Below are positions 52,430-61,899 of a stretch of 64,000 nt of DNA, in pieces. The DNA is taken from positions 930,001-994,000 of the forward strand of contig NZ_CP104861.1 of assembly GCF_025426255.1 (NCBI RefSeq), read 5' to 3'. Position numbers and translations under genes: made by a program. This DNA comes from Pseudomonas fragi (GTDB lineage: Bacteria; Pseudomonadota; Gammaproteobacteria; Pseudomonadales; Pseudomonadaceae). Below the pieces are notes generated by a model. The model searched no databases and was not told where the DNA came from. It worked only from the letters and a program-made list of their open reading frames with translations. Position 1 is the first letter of the stretch. Each line of letters begins with the position of its first letter.

Positions 52430-53593
52430 TCATGAGTTTGGTTGGGTGATGTTCAACACGCGCACCAAAACCGTCATTAGTAGGCAGAGAGTGGCCAGAT
52501 AAAGTGGATTTTGAACACTGAGCAGGCTGACGGTAACTCCAACGAAAGCAGCTACCAGTTGATGAATTAATCCGCACAACGCCATTGAATAAGGCCCCTT
52601 GACTGGAGAGTGAGCACTGGCGGTGGACAAACTGATGGGGTAACTGATGGCTTGGCCGAGCACAATTAAACAGTAAGGCACCCATAGCAGCGCGGCAAAT
52701 GTGGTATTAGCAATGACACCAAGCACCATCACGACACTGCCAGCTACCATGATACTTGTGGCGATGGCGCTCAGTTGCGATTGCCCACGGATCAAAACGT
52801 AGCGATTGACGATAAGCGATCCCAACACATAAGCCAGACTCATTGCCCATCCCAATGCGCCATACTCACTGACCGACCACTCATAAGTTGTCTGGAAAAC
52901 CGAAGGGGCGGCCGTGTTGAAGCCAATAATGATTCCGTAACCCAGTCCACCAATCAGCGTAGGGCGCAGGAACGGCGCATGACGAAATATTGTCAGGTAA
53001 TGCCTCCAGCAAACGGGTGTGCTACTTGCCTGGCGAGCACCTGAAAGCCAGCGATAAACACATCCGGCCTGAAGGGTGGCACCAATGGCCAAGCACCAGA
53101 AGGTAGCGGGCCAGCCAAAAGTGCTCATTAAAATTGCCCCCGCGTATTGCCCAACCCCTAATGAGATAACAAACGCGATGGATAGCCACGAAAGTGCTTT
53201 GGCGACTTGATTACCCTTAAAGTGTTGTGCCACAAGCGATCTGGCCATAACTGACATGCCGCTTGCAGCAAGTCCCTGCAAAAATCGAAGGGAGAGAAAG
53301 GTCTCAATCTGTACACAAGCGGCCAGCAGCGCGTTAGTCAAACTGAATATTAATAACGACGCTATCAAGACCGGTTTTATCCCCCATGCAGCTCCCCATT
53401 TACCCCATAGCAACATAGGCATAGCCATGCCCACCAGATAAGTCGGCAGTGATAAAGAAGCCAGGTTTTGCGTAGTGTTCAGTGAGAGGGCTATAGACGG
53501 CAGCGCTGGCAAGTACATCATCATGCCCAGTTGCGCCAGGAAGACGGTCAGGGAAGATAAGCTGATTAACAATGACGTCTGTAAGCACAGCAT
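52430..53593 (-). CDS. MFS exporter, Bcr/CflA type
   Basis: 387 residues with about 12 transmembrane helices. LRFLQGLAASGMSVMARSLV matches the helix 4-5 region of drug:proton antiporters, and MMMYLPALPSIALSLNT is typical of Bcr/CflA helix 1. A GTG three codons earlier is possible, but the ATG at 53593 has AAGAG at good spacing. It is 65 bases downstream of the oxoamine synthase gene and on the same strand, suggesting that it exports that enzyme's product (inference). Confidence 0.87.
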   Translation of the reverse strand: MLCLQTSLLISLSSLTVFLAQLGMMMYLPALPSIALSLNTTQNLASLSLPTYLVGMAMPMLLWGKWGAAWGIKPVLIASLLIFSLTNALLAACVQIETFLSLRFLQGLAASGMSVMARSLVAQHFKGNQVAKALSWLSIAFVISLGVGQYAGAILMSTFGWPATFWCLAIGATLQAGCVYRWLSGARQASSTPVCWRHYLTIFRHAPFLRPTLIGGLGYGIIIGFNTAAPSVFQTTYEWSVSEYGALGWAMSLAYVLGSLIVNRYVLIRGQSQLSAIATSIMVAGSVVMVLGVIANTTFAALLWVPYCLIVLGQAISYPISLSTASAHSPVKGPYSMALCGLIHQLVAAFVGVTVSLLSVQNPLYLATLCLLMTVLVRVLNITQPNS

Positions 53594-53658
53594 CCATATC
53601 ACTCTTGAAAGGGGGAGGGGGCAATATTTGTACAGTGTGAGTGGGCAGAGGGAGGTCG

Positions 53659-54894
53659 TTAAGTGAGTGTTGGTAAGTTATTGTCCTGCCAGTACCTATG
53701 GACGAGATGACAAAAATTTTTTATCAGCTCTTGGGTCATGTCCGCGCGTAGAGTTACTCTTATTGCAGCTTGGTCTTTGGCCACGACTGGAAAAAATACA
53801 GAGGCCGTAAAAAAACCATTATTAGCAAGGTAGGAGACTGCATGAGTTGCTGTTTCAGGCTGTCCGCAATGGATAAGTCGAATGGCTGTAAAATTTCCCT
53901 GCTGCTTTGTTTTTACTAGGCTGTCGAAGAGTGCAGTGTTCGCTCTTAATTTATGTTGTAGTTGGTCTAACTCATCAGTGTAATGTAGCAAAATAGACGC
54001 TCGACCAGCACCAATGGCTGCACTGTTAAGACTTTGTGACCAGTTGTTGGGACCACCGTAGCGCAACGTTTTTTGTTTGTGTTCGGAGTTTCCGAACATG
54101 ACGACGCCTCCACTAGCACCAAACGATTTTGCGAGAGATGCAACAATTATTGAGTTGTTGTCCAGCTCTTTAAGGTTTGATCTGATGTGTCCGGTGCCCT
54201 GCTTGCCTGTTGCAGATAGTGAGTGTGAGTCATCTATGTAAATAAACATGTTGTATCGGTCTTTCAAATACTGAATGGCCTCAATGTTTGCGACGCCTCC
54301 CATGCTGTATACACCATCGGCAATATAGGCGACACGTTGGTGTTTTTTGCACAGGTCCTCTAGGTAATTCATGTCGTTATGCGGGCAAGTTATAACCTCG
54401 GTTTCATCGGCGCAAGCAGCTTTTAAATGATTCATTGAGTAGTGAGCGTTTTTGTCAAAACACATAAGAGGAGCTGAGTTGTGGGTGAACGTCCCGGAGG
54501 CCAGCAAGGGGAGGATGCTTGCACTTGCTGCGCTGCATGAAAGTGTTGTGAGGCAGTGAGCGGAAAAAAGAGTTGATAGTTCTTGTTCGTAGAGTTCAAG
54601 GATATTAAGTTTGCAGCGATTTTTAGAGTTTGGGATGCGTAATGATCCGGTGTTTTTTAGCGCTTCAATAGCACCATTCAGCAGTGCAGGATGGTAATCG
54701 AGTCCAAGGTAAGAAGTAGTACAGAAATGATGAAATGTTCGGTTGTGCTGATCTCTGAAATGGTTGGTGCCCTCGATTATGACGTTAAGGTTGGATATTT
54801 TATTTAGATCGGCATTTTTCCAGTGGGTATCTGCCGTGGATATCATTTTTTTGTAGTTGCTGAATTTGTTTTTTTGATCCTTGCTGTCGGCCAT
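53659..54894 (-). CDS. Alpha-oxoamine synthase family PLP enzyme
   Basis: 411 residues. Family motifs: CTTSYLGLDYHP near the N-terminus, TGSLRIPN, ADGVYSMGGV, the cofactor-binding DDSHSLSATGKQGTGH and the PLP lysine in IVASLAKSFGASGG. The family (KBL, BioF, HemA, CqsA, SPT) joins an amino acid and an acyl-CoA or acyl-ACP with loss of CO2. The pattern does not identify BioF, Kbl or HemA, and no biotin, threonine or heme gene is adjacent. Codons and base composition are AT-richer than the neighbours. TTG 54933 is an alternative start, but ATG 54894 has AAGGAG upstream. Confidence 0.85.
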   Translation of the reverse strand: MADSKDQKNKFSNYKKMISTADTHWKNADLNKISNLNVIIEGTNHFRDQHNRTFHHFCTTSYLGLDYHPALLNGAIEALKNTGSLRIPNSKNRCKLNILELYEQELSTLFSAHCLTTLSCSAASASILPLLASGTFTHNSAPLMCFDKNAHYSMNHLKAACADETEVITCPHNDMNYLEDLCKKHQRVAYIADGVYSMGGVANIEAIQYLKDRYNMFIYIDDSHSLSATGKQGTGHIRSNLKELDNNSIIVASLAKSFGASGGVVMFGNSEHKQKTLRYGGPNNWSQSLNSAAIGAGRASILLHYTDELDQLQHKLRANTALFDSLVKTKQQGNFTAIRLIHCGQPETATHAVSYLANNGFFTASVFFPVVAKDQAAIRVTLRADMTQELIKNFCHLVHRYWQDNNLPTLT

Positions 54895-55206
54895 CTTTGT
54901 TTTGCTCCTTGAAGAGTTCGAAGGCTTTTCCAAGGGCGTATTCTTAGCTTTCAGTGTTCGATGTGTATGTGGGAGGGTAGAGTTTTTTTTGTAAGAATTT
55001 GCTGGTTATATTGTGCAGCACTACTATAAGTAGAGGCGCTAAGTGAGGTTTTTCTTGGGGGTGCTGTTTTTATGTCCGTTCTAGTAATGCATTTTATGCG
55101 CCCATTGAATGATGCTCGTTTTGGTGAGCTTGTTTAATCGTGACAACACCCACAAAAAAGGCGGCTATCTCTCGATAGCCGCCTTTTTCATAACTCGCTG
55201 TAAAAC
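54895..55206. other. AT-rich intergenic region and terminator
   Basis: 312 bases between the oxoamine synthase start and the gcd stop. AT-rich sequence likely containing the island promoter, then the gcd terminator. No gene seen. Confidence 0.6.
55154..55188. terminator. Terminator downstream of gcd
   Basis: GGCGGCTATC (55160-55169), TCTC loop, GATAGCCGCC (55174-55183), A-tract and T-tract on both sides. Confidence 0.92.
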
Positions 55207-57624
55207 TTACTCAGCCAGTTTAAACGCCATTACATAGTCACCTTTTTTGGTGCCCAAACCGCCATGACCACCCGCCATGACCAGCACATATTGGGTGCCG
55301 TCCTTGCCGGTGTAGGTCATTGGGGTGGTCTGGCCGCCAGCTGGCAGACGACCTTCCCACAGTACTTTGCCGTTGTTTACATCGTAAGCACGCAGGTACT
55401 GGTCAAGGGTACCGCTGAGGAAGGCAACGCCACCTGCGGTGGTGAAGGTCCCGCCCAGGCTTGGAACGCCCATCGACAATGGAATCGGAACCGGCGAGCT
55501 GTCACGCACGGTGCCGTTTTTGTGTTTCCAGATCACCTGGTTGTTGGTCAGGTCGACTGCTGCAACATAACCCCACGCCGGTGCTTGGCACGGCAGGCCC
55601 AGGGGTGACAGCAGAGGCTCCAGAATCACACCGTAAGGTGCGCCTTTGTTCGGTTGAACGCCGGAGGTTTCGCCTTTGCGTGGGCCCATGGCAGCTACGT
55701 CCGCCTGGGGAACCATTTTGGAGGTGAAAGCCATGTAGCTCGGGTTCAGGAATGCGATCTGGCGAACCGGGTCAACCGAGATGCCGCCCCAGTCAAATAC
55801 GCCGAAGTTGCCTGGATACACGATCGAACCTTGCAGCGAAGGCGGGGTGTACATGCCATCGTAACGCAGGGATTTGAAGTGGATCCGGCACAGCATCTGG
55901 TCAAACGGGGTCACACCCCACATGTCACGTTCGGTCAGAACCGGCGGGATCATGTTCAGGTCCGAACGAGGCTGGGTCGGCGCCGTGTGGTCGCCTTCTA
56001 CTGCGCCGCCAGGAGCCGGGATCTCGTTGATCGGCACGATGGCTTCGCCGGTGCGACGGTCCATCACGTAGATGCTGCCTTGCTTGGTGGAAGCCAGCAG
56101 AGCCGGTTTCACGCCATCAGCGGTTTTCAGGTCCATCAGTGTTGGTTGACCACCTACGTCCATGTCCCACAGGTCATGGTGAGTCAGCGGACGATACCAG
56201 CGGACTTTACCGGTGTTGATGTCCAGGGCAGTGATGCCAGCGGCATAACGCTCGGAGTCTTCGGTACGGTCGCCACCATATTGGTCAGGCGTTTGGTTGC
56301 CCATCGGCAGATACAGCATGCCGAGGTTTTCGTCGACGGCGAACATCGACCACATGTTTGGCGAGTTACGGGTGTAGGTTTCGCCTTCAGCAATCGGTGT
56401 GGTTTTTTCCGGGTTGCCGCTATCCCAGTTCCAAACCAGCTTGCCGGTACGTACGTCGTACGCACGGATCACGCCCGATGGCTCGTCAGTGGAGATGTTG
56501 TCGGTCACGTGGCCGCCAATCACCACCAGATCTTTGGTCACGGCAGGTGGCGAGGTGGAGTAGTAGCCACCTGGTGCGAAGGTGCCGATGTTGTGACGCA
56601 GGTCAACTGCGCCATTGTCACCAAACTCTTCACACACTTTACCGGTGTCGGCGTTCAGGGCGATCAGACGGGTGTCAGCAGTCGGCAGGAACAGGCGACG
56701 CGGGCACGAGTTGCTGGATGTGGCAGCAGCAGGCTCGGCAACGCTTTGTTCGGTGCTGACTTTGGCGTAGGCGTTTTCGTCGTGGTAAGTCACACCACGG
56801 CAGGTCATGTGCGCCCAGCCTTTGAAGTTGGCAGCGTTCTGAGTGCTGATCTTCGGGTCGTAGCGCCAGATTTCCTTGCCGGTGTCGGGGTCAAGAGCAA
56901 TCACCTGGCTGTGTGGAGTACACACGTACAGCATGCCGTTGACTTTCAGCGGGGTGTTCTCGGCCGTTGTTTCGCCGGGATCGCCTTCGCCAGGAATGTC
57001 ACCGGTGCGGAATGTCCAGGCTGGAACCAGCTTGTGGGCATTTTGCGGAGTGATTTCCTTGAGCGGTGAGTAGCGGTCACCAAAGGCGGTACGACCGTAG
57101 GACTGCCAGTCGCCATCCGGCATGGCCGGTGCGGCATTGGTCATGCCAGGTACGGCATCACGGTCCAGTTGCCCCTTGATTTCTCCAGGGCTGGTGAACT
57201 GGCTGGCCAGAGCAGCTAGGCCGGCCAATACCACGGCAATGCTCAGCGCGCCGGTAGCCATAGGTGCCGACTGACCGCGCAGAACCGGGCGACGGAACCA
57301 TGGCAGCAGCAGAACGATACCGATAGCGAACCATACGGCCAGACGTGGCACCAATTGCCACCAGTCCAGACCCACTTCCATCAGTGCCCATACGGTGCTG
57401 GCGAACAGCACCAGAGCGTACAGAGCCAGTGCCGCACGGCGCCCTGCAATCAGCAGTGCACCCGACAAGCCAAAACCGATACCGGCCAGCAGGTAGTACC
57501 ACGACCCGCCAAGCGTGACCAGTTTGATACCCCCGGCCAACATGGCCAGGCCCATTAGCAGCAGCAGGATACCGAGAAGGCTCGGTAGCAGGCGGCTTCG
57601 ACTGAAAGCACCTTCAGTGCTCAT
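55207..57624 (-). CDS. gcd: Membrane-bound PQQ-dependent glucose dehydrogenase
   Basis: Oxidises glucose to gluconolactone on the periplasmic face, passing electrons to ubiquinone. 805 residues: five transmembrane helices in the first 150 residues, then a periplasmic beta-propeller with PQQ quinoprotein repeats (AWTFRTGDIPGEG, VIALDPDTGKEIWRYDP, GSIYVMDRRTGEAI) and a C-terminal GDYVMAFKL. It lies downstream of a carbohydrate porin gene on the same strand, the known Pseudomonas arrangement. Confidence 0.96.
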   Translation of the reverse strand: MSTEGAFSRSRLLPSLLGILLLLMGLAMLAGGIKLVTLGGSWYYLLAGIGFGLSGALLIAGRRAALALYALVLFASTVWALMEVGLDWWQLVPRLAVWFAIGIVLLLPWFRRPVLRGQSAPMATGALSIAVVLAGLAALASQFTSPGEIKGQLDRDAVPGMTNAAPAMPDGDWQSYGRTAFGDRYSPLKEITPQNAHKLVPAWTFRTGDIPGEGDPGETTAENTPLKVNGMLYVCTPHSQVIALDPDTGKEIWRYDPKISTQNAANFKGWAHMTCRGVTYHDENAYAKVSTEQSVAEPAAATSSNSCPRRLFLPTADTRLIALNADTGKVCEEFGDNGAVDLRHNIGTFAPGGYYSTSPPAVTKDLVVIGGHVTDNISTDEPSGVIRAYDVRTGKLVWNWDSGNPEKTTPIAEGETYTRNSPNMWSMFAVDENLGMLYLPMGNQTPDQYGGDRTEDSERYAAGITALDINTGKVRWYRPLTHHDLWDMDVGGQPTLMDLKTADGVKPALLASTKQGSIYVMDRRTGEAIVPINEIPAPGGAVEGDHTAPTQPRSDLNMIPPVLTERDMWGVTPFDQMLCRIHFKSLRYDGMYTPPSLQGSIVYPGNFGVFDWGGISVDPVRQIAFLNPSYMAFTSKMVPQADVAAMGPRKGETSGVQPNKGAPYGVILEPLLSPLGLPCQAPAWGYVAAVDLTNNQVIWKHKNGTVRDSSPVPIPLSMGVPSLGGTFTTAGGVAFLSGTLDQYLRAYDVNNGKVLWEGRLPAGGQTTPMTYTGKDGTQYVLVMAGGHGGLGTKKGDYVMAFKLAE

Positions 57625-57753
57625 AGTGTGGTTCTCCGTTGCGTTTGAGGTATTCCCGCGGGGGTGGGTCTTGAGGGACGAACCATCGCGGGAGTGGATC
57701 AGTTAAATAAGTGTTTGGTCGCAACCTTAAAGGTTGCTGTTGCAGCCCGTTGG

Positions 57754-59136
57754 TCAGAACGAACTTTGAATTTTCAGACCGCCAATCAACGCGTCATCCA
57801 GTTGGCTGACGCCACCGGGGTGGCGGATGTATTGCAAGTTCGGTCGAACGGTCAGCCAATTGGTCACGTGCACGCCGTAGTACAGTTCGGCGCTGTATTC
57901 CGTGTCCTGGGGTGGCAGGTAGTCAGGGTTGTCGAAGTCGTAGAGGGTGCGGGCCTGGTTGCTGGCCTGGGCGTTCTTGCGATAAGCCGGGTTGACATGA
58001 ACCCGCGCCATGGCAAAGCCGATATCGTCCTTGGGACGGGCATCGAACACGCCTTTGTAGACGACGCCCGCCTGAACATAGTTGTCCACGGCGTTGGTCT
58101 TCTTGTCGTGCATAGTGGCATTGGCGAACACACTCAAGCCCCTCGACTGATCGCTGGCGCGGGTAGTGAGCTGTTGTTGCACGCCCAGCCACATCCCATG
58201 TTTGCTCGAACTGCTGCGATACGCCTCGCCGGTCAAGGCCGCGGGCTGGCCGTTGGCATCTTTGTAAACATCTGTTGCCTTGGCATTACTGTAGTAGTAC
58301 CCCGCACGATATTCCCCTGGCAGGCCATTAATTTTTGGCGTCCACACCAGTTCAATCGGCAGCACCGCGCCTTGGGTGCCGCTACCGCTGAGTTTGAAAC
58401 CGTTGCCGCGATCCAGGTTCGACGGGTTCTGCTCATAGGCGCCGACCTGTGCGTACAACTCGGGCGTCAGATGATATTTGACCCGCAGGGCCCATTGGCT
58501 GACAGGCCAGTTGTACCAAATGCTGCCGGCCCAGTTGCCGACCTGCGAGCCGCAGAATGCCAGGTTCTGGAAGTCACACGGGAAGCTGTTGAAGTCTTCG
58601 CCCTGGCCGAAACGACCGACCTTGATGTCGAGCTTCTGATCGAGGAACTTCTGCTGGTACCACATCTGGGTCAGGCGCGTGGTTTGACCGCGCCCCCAGA
58701 CTTCCTGGGCCGAGGTGAAGCCGCCGACGCGTGGGTCGTTGATGCGGTCATTACTGATGTTGTTGCCGCTGCGCTGGGTAATCGTCAGTTGAAACTCGGC
58801 GTCATCCCAGCCCAGGATCTTCTGCAAGTCCAGGTGCGTGCCCAAACCGAACTGGTCGCTATAGCGCGCTGTACGGTCATGGTCGTAGCCGCCGTGCAGG
58901 TTCGAACCTACTTCGCCTACGTAGTCGAGGGAAAAGGAGTAACCCTTTTTTTCCAGTTCACTACGGGTGCCGCCCCAATCACCGAGCATCCACTTGGAGT
59001 CGCTGTCGAAGGCAGGAGCTGCCTGTACGCAGGTGGCCAGGCCAAAAGCGGTAATGCCGCCGATCAGAGTCAGGGCTTTTTGCCCGGCCATAGGCAATAG
59101 CGCGCTGTGCTTGCGCAAGTTCAGGAATGTGGACAT
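57754..59136 (-). CDS. oprB: OprB-like carbohydrate-selective porin
   Basis: About 460 residues. Signal peptide in the segment KALTLIGGITAFGLATCVQA-A, then WMLGDWGGTRSELEKKGY, the standard N-terminus of mature OprB, beta strands throughout, and a C-terminal Phe (GLKIQSSF). It lets glucose through the outer membrane for Gcd. The start is uncertain: the frame opens at 59208 and other ATGs follow, none with a clear ribosome-binding site. 129 bases separate it from gcd. Confidence 0.9.
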   Translation of the reverse strand: MSTFLNLRKHSALLPMAGQKALTLIGGITAFGLATCVQAAPAFDSDSKWMLGDWGGTRSELEKKGYSFSLDYVGEVGSNLHGGYDHDRTARYSDQFGLGTHLDLQKILGWDDAEFQLTITQRSGNNISNDRINDPRVGGFTSAQEVWGRGQTTRLTQMWYQQKFLDQKLDIKVGRFGQGEDFNSFPCDFQNLAFCGSQVGNWAGSIWYNWPVSQWALRVKYHLTPELYAQVGAYEQNPSNLDRGNGFKLSGSGTQGAVLPIELVWTPKINGLPGEYRAGYYYSNAKATDVYKDANGQPAALTGEAYRSSSSKHGMWLGVQQQLTTRASDQSRGLSVFANATMHDKKTNAVDNYVQAGVVYKGVFDARPKDDIGFAMARVHVNPAYRKNAQASNQARTLYDFDNPDYLPPQDTEYSAELYYGVHVTNWLTVRPNLQYIRHPGGVSQLDDALIGGLKIQSSF

Positions 59137-59405
59137 AGGTCGAAATAGTGAGTCTTTATAGGTATGGCTGTGGCTGTGGGTAGCGCTGTCTTTGGAGGCA
59201 GGGCTCACACATAGAGATTCAAGGGCCGGGTGAATCGTTTTAGCCCTTGGTGATGAAATGATAAAGGGATGAATCGTTTAGAAACAGCACTTTAAGTGAC
59301 ATGCATCATTTCGGATTCGGTAACAGTGTGCTGCGACCGTTCGCCCCAGGGCGTTTTTGTCGCGGCCTCCCTTGATTGGAGGCCGCGTATTTACTGATGT
59401 GCAGC
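59137..59405. other. Intergenic region between oprB and znuD
   Basis: Holds the oprB promoter region, a direct repeat TGAATCGTTT (59231 and 59270) and a perfect hairpin CGCGGCCTCC-CTTGATT-GGAGGCCGCG (59361-59387). The hairpin lacks a following T-run in the znuD direction. Confidence 0.55.
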
Positions 59406-61442
59406 TTAAAATGTGGTGCGTAGGCCGACTTCGATACCGCGTCCTGGCGCGGGTGCTATGTCACGCAAAATAGAACTGGCATAACGCACAGTCTGGTTGG
59501 TCAAATTGTCGCCTTTGACGAATGCCAGCCATTGGCTGCTACCGACATCAAAGTGATAACCGGCGCTGGCGCCCAGGGTGGTGTAGCCGTCGGTGCCGGA
59601 TTCATTGGCCGGCACGCGGCCCTGATTGCTGGCGTGTTCGACATCGACCCTTGCCTGCCAGCGGTCCAGCTCCCACAGCAGGCCACTGCTCAGGCGCAAG
59701 GGGGCAATACGTGGCAATGCTTCGCCGGTATCGAGGTTGGTGGCGCGGGTGTAGTCCCCCGACAGCTCAAGGGCGAACTTACCGTAAGCGCTTTCACCCA
59801 ACTTCCAGTGATCCTTGGCTTCAAAGCCAGTGAAGCGTGCCCGTACCCCGGAATAGGTGTATTCGGGAATGCCATCTGCGTCAGGTTCACCTTCGTCATT
59901 CAGGGTGCGACCTGTGCCCAGCAAGCCGATGTAATTGGAGAAGTGGCTGTAGAACACGCCGACACTGCCTTTGTGGGTGCCATTGTCAAAGCGCAGTGCC
60001 AGATCGCTGGAGACGGCTTTTTCTTTCGCCAGATTGGCGTTGCCCACTTCATAGGTGCCGGTGGCGACGTGGGCGCCATTGGCGTACAGCTCGTAGAACG
60101 TTGGTGCGCGTTCGGTGTAGCCCAAGGTAGCGGCCAGCGACCAGATCGGGGTGAGGGTGAACACGGCGCCTGAAGACAGGCTGCCCGAGGTGAAGCTTTT
60201 GGAACTGTCGGCCGCCGCAAAGCGCTCGTTGCCCTTGGCATCGGGGTCGACCACGGTGTGTTCCAGGCGCCCGCCGAGGCTGAGCTTGAGTCGGTCGGTG
60301 GCTTGCAGTTCTTCGAGAATAAACAGCGCGCCGCTGTTGGTGTCGGTCTGCGGCACGAAAGCCTCTTCGCCCAGGGCCGAAAACTCATTGCGATTGACCT
60401 GTGCTCCGACGATGCCTTCGAGCGGGCCAATGGGTACATGGCGCGCTTCAACGCGGGCTTCGTAGCCTTTGTTTTTGAAGGTAGTACCGACTTCGCCGCC
60501 CTCGATTTCACGGTGTTCGTAATCGGTGTAACCGGCGTCCATTTTCAGTGAGCTGAAGGGGCCTTGCAGATTGCGGATTTCCGAGGCGAAGGCGTAGTGA
60601 TCCTGCTTCATGCGGATGCGTACGTCCTGCTCGGCCGGTGATCCGTAGTTGGCGTCGTAAGTGCTGTAGGACAGACCTGCGTAACCATCCTCCCAAGTGT
60701 AGGAGCCGCCCACGGCACCCCCGTCCTGACGGCCATTACTGTTGCCCAAACGCCCTTTCTTTTCGTCGCCATCGTCGCTTTCAGGGGCATGACGGCTGCG
60801 GGCATAGCCAGGGATTTTCAGGTCATTGAACTCGCGGGCGTTGGCATCCAGATGCAGGGCGAAGGTGCCATCACCGGCTTCCAGTTTGCCGGCACTGCTG
60901 CGGGTTGTGTCAGCGCCGCCGTAGCGCAGTTCGCCCGCGCCGTGAATGCCATCGATAGCGGCGGTGGGGATACGGTTGTCGAAGGTGTTGACCACGCCAC
61001 CAATGGCATTGCCGCCGTACAGCAGGGCTGCCGGGCCGCGCACTATTTCGATGCGTTCAACGTTGACCGGGTCCAGCGGTACGGCGTGATCATACGACAG
61101 CGACGAGGCATCCAGTGCTCCGACACCGTTGCGCAGGATGCGGATACGGTCGCCATCCAGTCCGCGAATGATCGGTCGGCTGGCGCCTGGGCCGAAGTAG
61201 GAAGAAGACACGCCCGGCTGCTTGTTGAGGGTTTCGCCCAAGCTGCCTTGCTGCAGCAGGGTAAGGTCGTCGCCTTCCAGCACGGTGGTTGGCGAGGCCA
61301 GTTGGCTGTTGCCCAGTGGGTTGCCGGTAATCACTTGCGGTTGCAGTTCAAGGGCGTAGGCCGGGGAGGCGAGGAGCAGTGCAGTGGCGAGTGGTGTTAG
61401 ACGAAGACGTCGCAGGTGACGCGGGAAGGCAGGGGAGGACAT
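59406..61442 (-). CDS. znuD: ZnuD-like TonB-dependent receptor (zinc uptake)
   Basis: 678 residues. Signal peptide ends PAYA-LELQPQVITG; plug domain with RPIIRGLDGDRIRILRNG and VERIEIVRGPAALLYGGNAIGGVVN; barrel with a long acidic loop (HAPESDDGDEKKGRLG near residue 220) and a C-terminal Phe (GLRTTF). The overall pattern matches Zur-controlled ZnuD receptors, and a good Zur-box candidate lies upstream. Zinc as substrate is inference from these two points. Confidence 0.82.
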   Translation of the reverse strand: MSSPAFPRHLRRLRLTPLATALLLASPAYALELQPQVITGNPLGNSQLASPTTVLEGDDLTLLQQGSLGETLNKQPGVSSSYFGPGASRPIIRGLDGDRIRILRNGVGALDASSLSYDHAVPLDPVNVERIEIVRGPAALLYGGNAIGGVVNTFDNRIPTAAIDGIHGAGELRYGGADTTRSSAGKLEAGDGTFALHLDANAREFNDLKIPGYARSRHAPESDDGDEKKGRLGNSNGRQDGGAVGGSYTWEDGYAGLSYSTYDANYGSPAEQDVRIRMKQDHYAFASEIRNLQGPFSSLKMDAGYTDYEHREIEGGEVGTTFKNKGYEARVEARHVPIGPLEGIVGAQVNRNEFSALGEEAFVPQTDTNSGALFILEELQATDRLKLSLGGRLEHTVVDPDAKGNERFAAADSSKSFTSGSLSSGAVFTLTPIWSLAATLGYTERAPTFYELYANGAHVATGTYEVGNANLAKEKAVSSDLALRFDNGTHKGSVGVFYSHFSNYIGLLGTGRTLNDEGEPDADGIPEYTYSGVRARFTGFEAKDHWKLGESAYGKFALELSGDYTRATNLDTGEALPRIAPLRLSSGLLWELDRWQARVDVEHASNQGRVPANESGTDGYTTLGASAGYHFDVGSSQWLAFVKGDNLTNQTVRYASSILRDIAPAPGRGIEVGLRTTF

Positions 61443-61502
61443 TGCAAGTTCCTTGGCAAGTGTGGAGAAGAAAGCGGCGCTGAGCGCTCTTTGAATCGAA
61501 AG

Positions 61503-61525
61503 CTATAGTTACAATATAACATTAC
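61503..61525 (-). promoter_or_regulatory. Candidate Zur box upstream of znuD
   Basis: Core GTTACAATATAAC (61508-61520) inside a 23-base site that matches the gamma-proteobacterial Zur pattern GTTATAnTATAAC in 12 of 13 core positions by eye. It lies 60-80 bases upstream of the znuD start. Confidence 0.7.
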
Positions 61526-61661
61526 TTTCATGCTCTCCTAGCGGAACTTTCATTCGTGCCTCGAGTCAGGGCTAGACTTGCTCCGTACCGAATGCACTTC
61601 CCCCTGAGCAGGTGCTCGGCTAAGGTGCGCGGCTTTCTCTCTTTTGCTTTAAAGGCCCGGC

Positions 61662-61892
61662 ATGACTGAACCCAACAACAACCCATTGCACGGCGTGACG
61701 CTGGAACAGATCCTCACTGCGCTGGTGGCGCATTACGAGTGGGAAGGTCTGGCCGAGCGTATTGATATTCGCTGCTTCAAGAGCGACCCGAGCATCAAGT
61801 CGAGCCTGACGTTCCTGCGTAAAACGCCGTGGGCGCGGGAAAAAGTTGAAAAACTGTATGTGAAATACGCTCGCACCAAACGCGAGCTTTGA
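61662..61892 (+). CDS. VF530-family (DUF2132) small protein
   Basis: 76 residues, [28 protein letters not shown] then [17 protein letters not shown], the pattern of the VF530 DNA-binding fold family. No catalytic site. Its cellular role is not known. It precedes the membrane-protein gene by seven bases. Confidence 0.85.
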   Translation: MTEPNNNPLHGVTLEQILTALVAHYEWEGLAERIDIRCFKSDPSIKSSLTFLRKTPWAREKVEKLYVKYARTKREL

Positions 61893-61899
61893 TCTGCGT

